Positions 1-5,417 of a DNA stretch of 5,417 nt are shown piece after piece (the first letter of the stretch is position 1; each line of letters begins with the position of its first letter). Source of the DNA: Gemmatimonadota bacterium (GTDB taxonomy: Bacteria > Gemmatimonadota > Gemmatimonadetes > Gemmatimonadales > GWC2-71-9); the NCBI GenBank assembly GCA_003220985.1, contig QHTY01000011.1, forward strand, positions 5,081-10,497. The letters are read 5' to 3'. The notes beneath the pieces were generated by a model. It had not been told where the DNA came from. It ran no database searches and worked only from the letters and a program-made list of their open reading frames with translations. The position numbers were made by a program, and so were the translations under genes.

Positions 1-545
1 CGCGGGCCCTGGATCGTCGGAGTGCCGCGGAGGGTGATCTCCGTACCCGCCGTCGGATTGCCGCTCGGGGTCGTCACGGCGAGCCCGGGGACCTTCCCAG
101 CGATGAGCGAGGCGGCGTCGCGCGTGGGGGCTTCGACGAACTGGTCGGACGTGACGCTCGCCACGGCTCCCGTGATCGCGTCACGCCGCTGCGTGCCGTA
201 GCCCACCACCACGACGCCCTCGAGCTCGACGGCCTGCGGCTGCAGCTCGAAGTCTGCCGTGGTCGCCTCACCGGTCGCGACGGACACCGCCTGCTCGCCC
301 GAGCCGTAGCCGATCGTCCGTGCGCGCAGGGTGACCGTCCCGACGGGGATGCCGTCGAGGGCGAAGCCTCCGGCCGCGTCCGTGACGGCTACGAGGCGCG
401 TCCCGACGACCGTCACCTGCGCGCCCGCGAGCGGGGCGGCGGTCGTACGATCCTTCACAACGCCGGTGACTTTTCCCACGTCTTGAGCGCGGCAGAGTGC
501 CAGCGGCAGAACAACGAGGAGCAACGCGACGAGCACGGATCTCAT
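1..545 (-). CDS. SusC/RagA-family TonB-linked outer membrane protein, N-terminal part
   Basis: Outer-membrane TonB-dependent transporter of the SusC/RagA type, which imports oligosaccharides or other large nutrients into the periplasm, normally with a SusD-like lipoprotein. Only the first 181 residues are present; the gene leaves the window at position 1. Visible in order: a signal peptide (about residues 1-20, MRSVLVALLLVVLPLALCRA, cleavage likely before QD); a carboxypeptidase-regulatory-like beta-sandwich (about 24-103, with the GxV.D..T..PL.GA.V.V.GT pattern and TDAAGGFAL); the SusC signature VVVVGYGTQRRDAITGAV (111-128); and the start of the plug domain (LIAGKVPGLAV, then ITLRG at 170-174). 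The ATG at 545-543 is preceded by a GGAGG (minus strand of 552-556) with a 6-base spacer, which fixes the start. It is divergent from the symporter operon. A SusD gene would be expected beyond the left edge. Substrate cannot be read from this part. Confidence 0.93.
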   Translation of the reverse strand, partial: MRSVLVALLLVVLPLALCRAQDVGKVTGVVKDRTTAAPLAGAQVTVVGTRLVAVTDAAGGFALDGIPVGTVTLRARTIGYGSGEQAVSVATGEATTADFELQPQAVELEGVVVVGYGTQRRDAITGAVASVTSDQFVEAPTRDAASLIAGKVPGLAVTTPSGNPTAGTEITLRGTPTIQGP

Positions 546-551
546 GGAAGG

Positions 552-556
552 CCTCC
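552..556 (-). promoter_or_regulatory. Ribosome binding site of the SusC-like gene
   Basis: GGAGG on the minus strand, 6 bases before the ATG at 545-543. This supports the chosen start of the SusC-like gene. It also contrasts with the symporter gene on the other strand, which has no well-placed site. Confidence 0.75.
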
Positions 557-573
557 GTCGAGGAGGGGCGGCA

Positions 574-585
574 CTGATATATCAG
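574..585. repeat. 12-bp perfect palindrome, candidate operator
   Basis: CTGATATATCAG reads identically on both strands and is an AT-rich island in GC-rich surroundings. GCGG (568-571) and CCGC (586-589) extend the symmetry if a CA bulge on the left is allowed. It lies 29 bases upstream of the SusC-like start codon. That position fits a binding site for a dimeric regulator near the susC promoter, or a stem in its leader RNA. The regulator is unknown and the site could be chance. Confidence 0.4.
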
Positions 586-738
586 CCGCAAGCGTCATGC
601 CGCCCGTTGCGGCTCGGGCAGTCCTTTCTTTGCGCGCTCGACGCTTGACGCTCCGGCTGACACGGGGGTCGGTCGTGGCGTGAGCACTGCGGCACGCGCG
701 CCCGCTGTGGCGGTCACGCGGCCACAAGCGGGCCTTTC

Positions 739-766
739 TTGACAGCGGTTCGGTGAGGTGTAGTCT
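739..766 (+). promoter_or_regulatory. Candidate housekeeping promoter of the symporter operon
   Basis: A perfect TTGACA (-35, 739-744) is followed after 16 bases by TAGTCT (761-766), which fits the TAnnnT core of a -10 box. The expected transcription start 7-8 bases further on falls at 773-774, on the ATG of the symporter. The transcript would then be leaderless, which agrees with the lack of a well-spaced ribosome binding site. This is inferred from motif positions only. Confidence 0.5.
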
Positions 767-773
767 CGGCGCG

Positions 774-2525
774 ATGTCCAGCCTCGATTGGCTCTTCATC
801 GGACTGTATTTCCTGCTCCTGCTCGGGATCACCTGGTGGGTGATCCGGCGCGGTCAGGACACGGCGGCCGACTACTTCCTGGCGAGCCGGAACCTCGGCT
901 GGTTCATCGTCGGCGCGTCCATCTTCGCATCCAACATCGGCTCCGAGCATCTCGTGGGCCTCGCCGGTGCCGGCGCGACCAGCGGCGTCGCCCTCGCGCA
1001 TTACGAGCTACACGCCTGGTGCCTGCTGGTGCTGGGATGGGTCTTCGTCCCGTTCTACATGCGCTCGATGGTATACACGATGCCCGAGTTTCTCGAACGA
1101 CGCTTCTCGCCGGGCGCGCGCTGGGTGCTCTCGATCATTTCGCTCGTCGCGTACGTCTTGACGAAGTTCGCCGTCGGCATCTTCGCGGGCGGCGTGGTTT
1201 TCGCCACACTGCTGCCTGAGGCTCATCTGCGCCTCTTCGGCGCGACGCTCAGCGCGTTCTGGGTCGGCTCGGTAGCTGTGGTTGCCCTGACGGGGATCTA
1301 CACCATCGCGGGCGGCATGCGCGGCGTGGCGTACAGCGACGCGGCACAAACCATCGTGCTCGTGATTGGATCGGTCCTGATCACCCTGTTCGGCCTGGCG
1401 CGGCTCGGCGGCTGGCACGAGCTCCGCGCCGCATTGCCTTCGGACATGTTCAATCTCTGGAAGCCGCTCATTCCAGCAGGTATGGAAGGCACGTGGGCGC
1501 CAGTGCGGGAGACCTCGCGCATCGCCTGGTACTTCAATGACTATTTCCCCTGGCTCGGGATGCTGTTCTGCGCGCCGATCGTCGGTCTCTGGTACTGGAC
1601 GACCGACCAGTACATCGTGCAGCGCGTGCTCGGCGCCCCCAATGAGCAGCAAGCGCGACGAGGGTCCATCTTCGCCGCGTACCTCAAACTCCTTCCGGTC
1701 TTCATCTTCATCATCCCTGGGATGATCGCGCTCGCGCTCGCCCGTACCGGCAAAGCACCAGGGCTCGCCGGGATCGTGGACGCTTCCGGCAACGTCATTC
1801 CCGACGCCGCGCAGGCGGCGTTTCCATTGATGGTGAAGTCGATCCTCCCCGCAGGCATCCGCGGTCTTGTCGTCGCGGGTCTGCTCGCCGCCCTCATGAG
1901 CTCGCTCGCCGGCGCCTTCAATGCGTGCTCAACCCTATTCACGATGGATATCTACCAGAAGCTCCGGCCCGGCGTGACGCAGCATCAACTGGTATGGACC
2001 GGCCGCGTCGCGACGGCAGTGATGGTCCTCATCGGGCTCCTCTGGATTCCGGTGATCCAATTGTACGAGTATCTGCAGGGTGTGCAGTCGTATCTCGCGC
2101 CGCCGATCTTCACCGTCTTCTTCTTTGGTGTCTTCGTGAAGCGCCTCAATGCCCAGGGAGCGCTCACGGCGCTGGTTGTCGGTTTTCTCCTCGGGGTCTT
2201 TCGTCTCGCTGTCGATACGCCGGTGAGCTTGCAGTTTGGCAGTCTCGCGCACGGCTACGCGCCCAGCTCGTTCCTGTGGGTCATCAACAACATCTACTTC
2301 CAGTACTACAGTCTCTTCATCTTCATCGTCTCGGCCGCGACGATGGTGATCGTGAGTTATCTGACCCCGGCGCCGGCGGCCGAGCGACTCGTCGGCCTGA
2401 CGTACGCGACGGTGACGCCTGAGCAACAGCAGCAGTCGCGCGCGAGCTGGACGCGCGGCGACGTAGTGGCTTCCGCCATCGTGCTGGTGTTGATCCTCGC
2501 GGCGTATCTCTACTTCCGAGGCTAA
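774..2525 (+). CDS. SGLT-type sodium:solute (sugar) symporter
   Basis: Inner-membrane secondary transporter of the solute:sodium symporter (SSS) family that carries a sugar into the cytoplasm with sodium. It has 583 residues with about 14 hydrophobic segments, from residues 4-23 to 564-581, which is usual for the SGLT branch. Residues matching the human SGLT1 sugar site are visible: N54 and H59 in SNIGSEHLVGLAG, E78, Y274-W275 in WYWTTDQYIVQR, and Q435 in YLQGVQSYLAPP. The Ser pair of the Na2 site is present in ALMSSL (S376, S377), followed by STLFTMDIY (386-394). YSDAAQT (187-193) keeps the conserved Asp. This similarity supports a hexose such as galactose or glucose, though exact substrate is inferred. 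The ATG at 774 is preferred over an in-frame GTG at 753, because it begins the conserved N-terminus and sits at the predicted transcription start. The downstream hydrolase begins 3 bases after the stop, so the two are probably co-transcribed and functionally paired. Confidence 0.93.
   Translation: MSSLDWLFIGLYFLLLLGITWWVIRRGQDTAADYFLASRNLGWFIVGASIFASNIGSEHLVGLAGAGATSGVALAHYELHAWCLLVLGWVFVPFYMRSMVYTMPEFLERRFSPGARWVLSIISLVAYVLTKFAVGIFAGGVVFATLLPEAHLRLFGATLSAFWVGSVAVVALTGIYTIAGGMRGVAYSDAAQTIVLVIGSVLITLFGLARLGGWHELRAALPSDMFNLWKPLIPAGMEGTWAPVRETSRIAWYFNDYFPWLGMLFCAPIVGLWYWTTDQYIVQRVLGAPNEQQARRGSIFAAYLKLLPVFIFIIPGMIALALARTGKAPGLAGIVDASGNVIPDAAQAAFPLMVKSILPAGIRGLVVAGLLAALMSSLAGAFNACSTLFTMDIYQKLRPGVTQHQLVWTGRVATAVMVLIGLLWIPVIQLYEYLQGVQSYLAPPIFTVFFFGVFVKRLNAQGALTALVVGFLLGVFRLAVDTPVSLQFGSLAHGYAPSSFLWVINNIYFQYYSLFIFIVSAATMVIVSYLTPAPAAERLVGLTYATVTPEQQQQSRASWTRGDVVASAIVLVLILAAYLYFRG
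2518..2521 (+). promoter_or_regulatory. Ribosome binding site of the GH2 gene, inside the symporter 3' end
   Basis: GAGG lies in the last codons of the symporter gene, 7 bases before the GTG at 2529. With the symporter stop at 2523-2525 between them, this points to translational coupling. No earlier in-frame start is possible, because the symporter stop is in the same frame as the GTG. Confidence 0.5.
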
Positions 2526-2528
2526 TCC

Positions 2529-4262
2529 GTGCTCGCGCTGCTCCTGGCACTCCTGGCCCAGCGTCAAACGCAGAGCTTCGATCACGGGTGGCGATTCCAT
2601 CTTGGCGATGTGCCTGGTGCCAATGCGGTGCCATTCGACGACACCGCGTGGCGCACGCTCGATCTGCCCCACGACTGGAGCATCGAAGGCGAGTTCAGCG
2701 AGCAGAACCCCGCCGGCGTGGCGGGCGGGGCGCTCCCGGGCGGCGTCGGGTGGTATCGCAAGACGTTCACCGTCCCCGCGCGGGACAGCGGCAAGGTCGT
2801 CTTCGTCGAGTTCGACGGCGTGTATCGCAACAGCGAAGTCTGGATCAACGGGCAGTACCTCGGCAAGCGACCGTACGGCTACAGCTCGTTTCGCTATGAG
2901 CTGACGCCCAACGTTCGCTTCGGGGCGGGCCGCAACGTCATCGCCGTGCGCGTCGACAATTCCCAGCAGCCGAACTCACGCTGGTACTCCGGCTCCGGGA
3001 TTTATCGCCACGTTCGGCTGGTCACGAGCGATCCGATGCACGTCGCTCAGTGGGGGACGTACATCACGACTCCGGTGGTGAGCGTCGATTCCAGCCACGT
3101 CACGATTCGAACGAGTCTCCGCAACGAACGACAGGTCGAGCAGCCGATTGTGCTCAGCACGGTCGTGTACGATTCCGCCGGCAGAGAGGTGGCGGCCGTA
3201 TCGACCATGGGCCGGATCCCCGGCGACTCGGTCGCCGAGCTGGTGCAAGATCTGACGGTCTCGCGGCCGGTCCTCTGGTCGGTCGAGCGGCCGTATCTCT
3301 ATCGGGCCGTATCGCGCGTCAGGTGCGGGAACAGGCTGTGCGACACGTATACTACGCCATTCGGCGTGCGGTCGTTCGTCTTCAGAGCCGATTCAGGATT
3401 CTTCCTGAACGGACGCCCCGTGAAGATTCGCGGCGTGTGCCTGCACCACGATCTCGGCGCTTTGGGTGCGGCCGTGAACACGCGCGCGATCGAGCGCCAG
3501 CTCCAGATCATGCGGGCGATGGGTGTGAACGCCCTCCGCACCTCGCACAACCCGCCCGCGCCCGAGCTGCTCGACCTGACCGACCGCATGGGCTTCATCG
3601 TGATGGACGAAGCGTTCGACATGTGGAAGAAGGAAAAGACGCCGTACGACTACCACCTCGACTGGGACGCCTGGCACGTGCGCGATCTGTCGGACATGGT
3701 GCTGCGCGACCGCAATCATGCCAGCGTCTTCATCTGGAGTATCGGCAACGAGGTGATGGAGCAGTGGAACAACGGCGACTCGACTGCCGCGCCCATCGCG
3801 CGCGAGCTTGCCGGAATCGTGCGAGCGCTTGATCCGACTCGGCCGATCACGCAGGCGGCGAATAACGGGAGCCCCCAGAATCCCGTCTTTCACGCCGGCG
3901 CGCTCGACCTGCTGGGCCACAACTATCACCACGAAGTGTGGGCGGATTTTCCCACGCAGTACCCGGGCGCAAAGTTCATCATCACCGACTCAACAGCCGC
4001 GGCGTCTATCAACAGCCCTCCGACAGCGTCGCCGTCTATTACACACCATACGAGAAGAACCGCGGACCGCAGCCGCCCAAGAATGGCCGGCTCTCTTCCT
4101 ACGACAACAGTCGCGCGTTTTGGGGTTCGCTGCACGAAGAATCGCTGCGGCTGTTCGAGCGCTATCCGTTCCTTTCGGGGATCTTCGTCTGGCAGGGCAT
4201 CGACTACCTGGGCGAGCCCACGCCCTACGAGTGGCCGGCGCGCAGCTCCTACTTCGGCGTAG
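2529..4262 (+). CDS. GH2 hydrolase, N-terminal readable fragment
   Basis: This is what the ribosome would make if the frameshift is real: 577 residues, of which about the first 487 are genuine. A short, mostly Leu/Ala signal peptide (MLALLLALLA, residues 1-10) has no basic N-terminal residue, so export is likely but not certain. The sugar-binding beta domain follows (about 15-170: FDHGWRFHLGD, LPHDWSIEGEF, GVGWYRKTF, SGSGIYRHV). Next come an immunoglobulin-like domain (about 175-285) and the TIM barrel from FFLNGRPVKIRG (291 onward). The barrel holds the GH2 motif RTSHNPP (337-343), MDEAFDMW, and the acid/base E408 in HASVFIWSIGNEV. From about residue 488 to the TAG at 4260-4262 the translation is Ser/Arg/Pro/Thr-rich out-of-frame sequence unlike any GH2 enzyme. 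Because the second half of the barrel is missing, this product should be inactive. Start is GTG, coupled to the symporter. Confidence 0.75.
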   Translation: MLALLLALLAQRQTQSFDHGWRFHLGDVPGANAVPFDDTAWRTLDLPHDWSIEGEFSEQNPAGVAGGALPGGVGWYRKTFTVPARDSGKVVFVEFDGVYRNSEVWINGQYLGKRPYGYSSFRYELTPNVRFGAGRNVIAVRVDNSQQPNSRWYSGSGIYRHVRLVTSDPMHVAQWGTYITTPVVSVDSSHVTIRTSLRNERQVEQPIVLSTVVYDSAGREVAAVSTMGRIPGDSVAELVQDLTVSRPVLWSVERPYLYRAVSRVRCGNRLCDTYTTPFGVRSFVFRADSGFFLNGRPVKIRGVCLHHDLGALGAAVNTRAIERQLQIMRAMGVNALRTSHNPPAPELLDLTDRMGFIVMDEAFDMWKKEKTPYDYHLDWDAWHVRDLSDMVLRDRNHASVFIWSIGNEVMEQWNNGDSTAAPIARELAGIVRALDPTRPITQAANNGSPQNPVFHAGALDLLGHNYHHEVWADFPTQYPGAKFIITDSTAAASINSPPTASPSITHHTRRTADRSRPRMAGSLPTTTVARFGVRCTKNRCGCSSAIRSFRGSSSGRASTTWASPRPTSGRRAAPTSA

Positions 4263-4903
4263 TCGATCTCGCGGGATTCCCGAAGGATCCCTTCTACTTA
4301 TATCAGAGCGTGTGGACGGAGCAGCCGATGCTCCATCTGCTCCCCCATTGGAATTGGACGCCGGGCGATACGATCGACGTGTGGGCCTACACGAATGCCG
4401 ACGCGGTGGAGCTGTTCCTGAACGGCACATCGCTCGGCACCAAGCGCAAGCCCGAGCCGGTGAGTCACCTGATGTGGCGCGTCGCGTACACGCCTGGGAC
4501 GTTACGGGCTGTCTCGCGTAAGGAAGGCCGCGTCTGGGCAACCGCGGAGGTGAGGACTGCCGGCGCGCCCGTACGGGTCGCGCTGGCGCCCGATCGCGCG
4601 CGCCTTCGCGCCAATGGCGACGACCTCTCCTTCGTCACGGTCACCGTTCAGGATCGTGCCGGTGCCCTCGTGCCGACGGCGGAGCCGCTCATTCGATTTG
4701 GTCTTAGCGGCGGGGATGCGCGAATCGTCGGCGTCGACAACGGCGACCAGACCAGCCATACCTCGTTCAAAGCGAACCAGGTCCGACTCTTCAGCGGCAA
4801 GGCGCTCGTCATCATCCGCGCCGGTACCAGACCGGGAACCGTCACGCTAACCGCGGCAGGGGACGGACTCACACCTTCCGCCGTGCGTCTTCAGCTCAGA
4901 TAA
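3938..4903 (+). CDS. GH2 hydrolase, C-terminal fragment in shifted frame
   Basis: This is the remainder of the same GH2 enzyme, not an independent gene. The frame is open from 3866 (preceding TAA at 3863-3865), and a GTG at 3938 is its first listed start, but no ribosome binding site precedes it. Real GH2 sequence begins at LNSRGVYQQPSDS (from 3989). It continues through the barrel end: SSYDNSRAFWGSLHEE, FVWQGIDYLGEPTPYEWP, RSSYFGVVDLAGFPKDPFY. After that come HLLPHWNW, a DUF4982-like beta domain (VELFLNGTSLGTKRK) and a C-terminal Ig-like domain with GVDNGDQTSHTSFKAN. These strings are typical of secreted GH2 beta-galactosidases. Sequence between 3938 and 3988 in this frame (GGFSHAVPGRKVHHH) is out-of-frame filler. 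The intact downstream reading frame, free of further stops, suggests the break is recent or artefactual. Confidence 0.7.
   Translation: MGGFSHAVPGRKVHHHRLNSRGVYQQPSDSVAVYYTPYEKNRGPQPPKNGRLSSYDNSRAFWGSLHEESLRLFERYPFLSGIFVWQGIDYLGEPTPYEWPARSSYFGVVDLAGFPKDPFYLYQSVWTEQPMLHLLPHWNWTPGDTIDVWAYTNADAVELFLNGTSLGTKRKPEPVSHLMWRVAYTPGTLRAVSRKEGRVWATAEVRTAGAPVRVALAPDRARLRANGDDLSFVTVTVQDRAGALVPTAEPLIRFGLSGGDARIVGVDNGDQTSHTSFKANQVRLFSGKALVIIRAGTRPGTVTLTAAGDGLTPSAVRLQLR
3984..3994 (+). other. Frameshift junction at the GH2 nucleophile position
   Basis: The upstream frame reads KFIIT then GA at 3987-3988. The downstream frame begins with CTC AAC AGC CGC GGC at 3989 (LNSRG). From memory of the family, the order here is T-E-[TS]-T-S-A-L-x-x-R-G, where E is the catalytic nucleophile. 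Joining GA directly to CTC therefore lacks the third base of the Glu codon and about four codons, which suggests a 13-base deletion. The upstream frame reads Asp (D487) here by default. Confidence 0.6.
3990..4017 (+). repeat. 9-bp direct repeat TCAACAGCC beside the frameshift
   Basis: TCAACAGCC occurs at 3990-3998 and again at 4009-4017, spaced 19 bases start to start. The first copy touches the frameshift junction. Short direct repeats can promote replication slippage or confuse assembly, so the repeat may relate to the break. It may also be ordinary codon coincidence (LNSR versus YQQP in the coding frame). Confidence 0.35.
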
Positions 4904-4907
4904 AGGA
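4904..4907 (+). promoter_or_regulatory. Ribosome binding site of the Asp-box gene
   Basis: AGGA directly after the GH2 stop codon, 10 bases before the ATG at 4918. The 14-base gap has no terminator-like hairpin, which supports read-through from the GH2 gene. Confidence 0.5.
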
Positions 4908-4917
4908 ACGGTCATCC

Positions 4918-5417
4918 ATGCGGGCTCTTTTCGCGCTTCTGGTTGCGGCGTCCTCCATTCGCGTCGCCGCTGCACAGCAGGTGGACACGACACTGTGGAC
5001 GCGGCTGCACTACCGCTTCGTCGGACCAGAAGGGAACCGCGCCATCGCCGTCGTGGGCGAGCCCGGGAACTCACTGGTCGCCTACGTCGGCGCCGCATCG
5101 GGCGGGATCTGGAAGACCGAGGACGGCGGCGTGCACTGGCGCGCGGTTTTCGACAGCGAGCCGGCGCAGGCGATCGGCGCGCTCGCCATCGCGCCCTCGG
5201 CGCACAATGTGGTGTGGGCGGGGACGGGCGAAACGTTCTTCATCCGGTCGATGACCGCGCTGGGCAACGGGGCCTACCGCTCAACCGATGGTGGCCGGAG
5301 CTGGCAGCACGTGGGTCTCGATTCCACCGGGCGCATCGCCCGCATTGTGATCGATCCCACGAATCCCGACATCGTGCTGGTCTGCGCGCTGGGCCGCGCC
5401 TACGGGCCCCAGCAGCA
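4918..5417 (+). CDS. VPS10/sortilin-like Asp-box beta-propeller protein, N-terminal part
   Basis: Predicted exported protein with the repeat style of sortilin/VPS10 and BNR (sialidase-like Asp-box) beta-propellers. Such proteins are often labelled glycosyl hydrolase, but without evidence of catalysis. The first 166 residues are present and the gene leaves the window on the right. A signal peptide is clear (about 1-19, MRALFALLVAASSIRVAAA, cleavage near A-Q). Mature sequence has FVGPEGNRAIAVVGEPGN, then AYVGAASGGIWK. Two Asp boxes follow, T67-EDGGVH-W74 and S122-TDGGRS-W129, with blade-like segments AIGALAIAP and IARIVIDPTNPDIVLV before or after them. The ATG is 14 bases after the GH2 stop, and AGGA at 4904-4907 gives a 10-base spacer. 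It is therefore probably the third gene of the symporter operon. Its function here is unknown: a carbohydrate-binding or processing role is inferred from context, and a chance operon partner is possible. Confidence 0.85.
   Translation, partial: MRALFALLVAASSIRVAAAQQVDTTLWTRLHYRFVGPEGNRAIAVVGEPGNSLVAYVGAASGGIWKTEDGGVHWRAVFDSEPAQAIGALAIAPSAHNVVWAGTGETFFIRSMTALGNGAYRSTDGGRSWQHVGLDSTGRIARIVIDPTNPDIVLVCALGRAYGPQQ

Larger units (their letters stand above)
546..773. promoter_or_regulatory. Divergent intergenic region between the SusC-like gene and the symporter operon
   Basis: This 228-base gap separates two start codons that point away from each other, so it must hold the promoters of both units. 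Visible in it are the susC-side ribosome binding site, a 12-bp palindrome (574-585), a small hairpin (599-613: GCCGC, CCGTT loop, GCGGC), a 7-bp inverted pair (AGCGTCA at 591-597 and TGACGCT at 646-652) and a TTGACA promoter facing right. CCTTTCTT occurs twice (623-630 and 733-740), the second copy running into the TTGACA. No small coding gene in it looks convincing. A clear minus-strand promoter for the SusC-like gene was not found. Confidence 0.7.
2529..4903 (+). pseudogene. Frameshifted GH2 beta-galactosidase-type glycoside hydrolase (whole gene)
   Basis: Exported glycoside hydrolase family 2 enzyme of the beta-galactosidase type with a DUF4982-like C-terminal region, expected to cleave terminal beta-linked sugars by the retaining two-Glu mechanism. 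The gene is broken: residues 1 to about 487 are read in the frame of the GTG at 2529, and family-typical sequence resumes at 3989 one base back in phase and runs to TAA at 4901-4903. Domain order is signal peptide, GH2 N-terminal sugar-binding domain, immunoglobulin-like domain, TIM barrel and C-terminal beta domains. The acid/base Glu (E408 in WSIGNEV) is intact, but the nucleophile Glu expected right at the break is absent. A 13-base loss would restore a protein of 795 residues, near the usual family size. It lies between the symporter and an Asp-box gene in one probable operon. It may be a true recent pseudogene or a sequence error. A frameshift during translation is less likely because no slippery heptamer is seen. 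Confidence 0.8.

Noticed and set aside
488..545. Lipobox at the SusC-like N-terminus (LALC, residues 15-18)
   Set aside because: Leu at the position before Cys does not fit a lipobox, and SusC proteins are beta-barrel outer-membrane proteins with ordinary signal peptides.
268..591. Long minus-strand open frame overlapping the SusC-like gene start
   Set aside because: It is Arg-rich, low-complexity and in a different frame from the recognisable SusC sequence: a GC-rich shadow.
599..613. GCCGC/GCGGC hairpin as an intrinsic terminator
   Set aside because: It lies between divergent starts, has no following T-run on either strand, and no gene ends there.
753..773. GTG at 753 as an earlier start of the symporter, adding seven residues
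   Set aside because: No ribosome binding site precedes it, it lies inside the apparent promoter, and the conserved N-terminus begins at the ATG at 774.
1008..1652. 214-residue minus-strand open frame inside the symporter gene
   Set aside because: It resembles no family, is rich in Arg/His/Glu as expected of antisense GC-rich DNA, and lies wholly under a well-supported gene.
1935..2672. 245-residue minus-strand open frame spanning the symporter end and GH2 start
   Set aside because: Antisense shadow with biased Arg/Glu/His composition and no recognisable motif.
3969..3992. Programmed -1 ribosomal frameshift joining the two GH2 halves
   Set aside because: No X XXY YYZ slippery heptamer is present near the junction. 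A simple -1 slip would still leave out the nucleophile Glu and the adjoining residues expected for the family.

Overview
This 5.4 kb, GC-rich window carries two divergent transcription units for carbohydrate uptake and breakdown. The gene content is a SusC/RagA-type outer-membrane TonB-dependent transporter, an SGLT-type sodium/sugar symporter, a secreted family 2 glycoside hydrolase and a VPS10/sortilin-like Asp-box protein. That mix in a high-GC background fits Gemmatimonadota best. Acidobacteriota or a high-GC Bacteroidota relative remain possible, because the assignment rests on gene style only.

Layout: positions 1-545 (minus strand) hold the first 181 residues of the SusC-like protein, which runs off the left edge. 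Positions 546-773 are a shared divergent regulatory region. It has a 12-bp AT-rich palindrome near the susC start and a TTGACA-type promoter that abuts the start codon of the rightward operon, which suggests a leaderless transcript. Rightward there are three tightly packed genes. A 583-residue sodium:solute symporter (774-2525) is followed after 3 bases by a GH2 beta-galactosidase-type enzyme (2529-4903). After another 14 bases comes a truncated Asp-box/VPS10-type protein (4918 to the right edge).

The main oddity is that the GH2 gene is broken. Its signal peptide, N-terminal domains and the barrel up to and beyond the acid/base Glu are in one frame. Family-typical sequence then continues in another frame from about 3989 to 4903. 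The break falls where the family carries its nucleophile Glu, and the pattern fits a small deletion (about 13 bases, or any length of 1 modulo 3) that removes that residue. As written, the gene cannot make a normal enzyme. It is either a recent pseudogene or a sequencing/assembly error.

The inferred scheme is that the SusC-like porin (presumably with a SusD partner beyond the left edge) brings an oligosaccharide or glycoside into the periplasm. The exported GH2 enzyme would remove a terminal sugar, probably galactose or a related beta-linked sugar, and the SGLT-like symporter would move the monosaccharide into the cytoplasm with sodium. The role of the Asp-box protein is unknown. No RNA gene, mobile element or CRISPR array was seen, and no wholly new system is evident.
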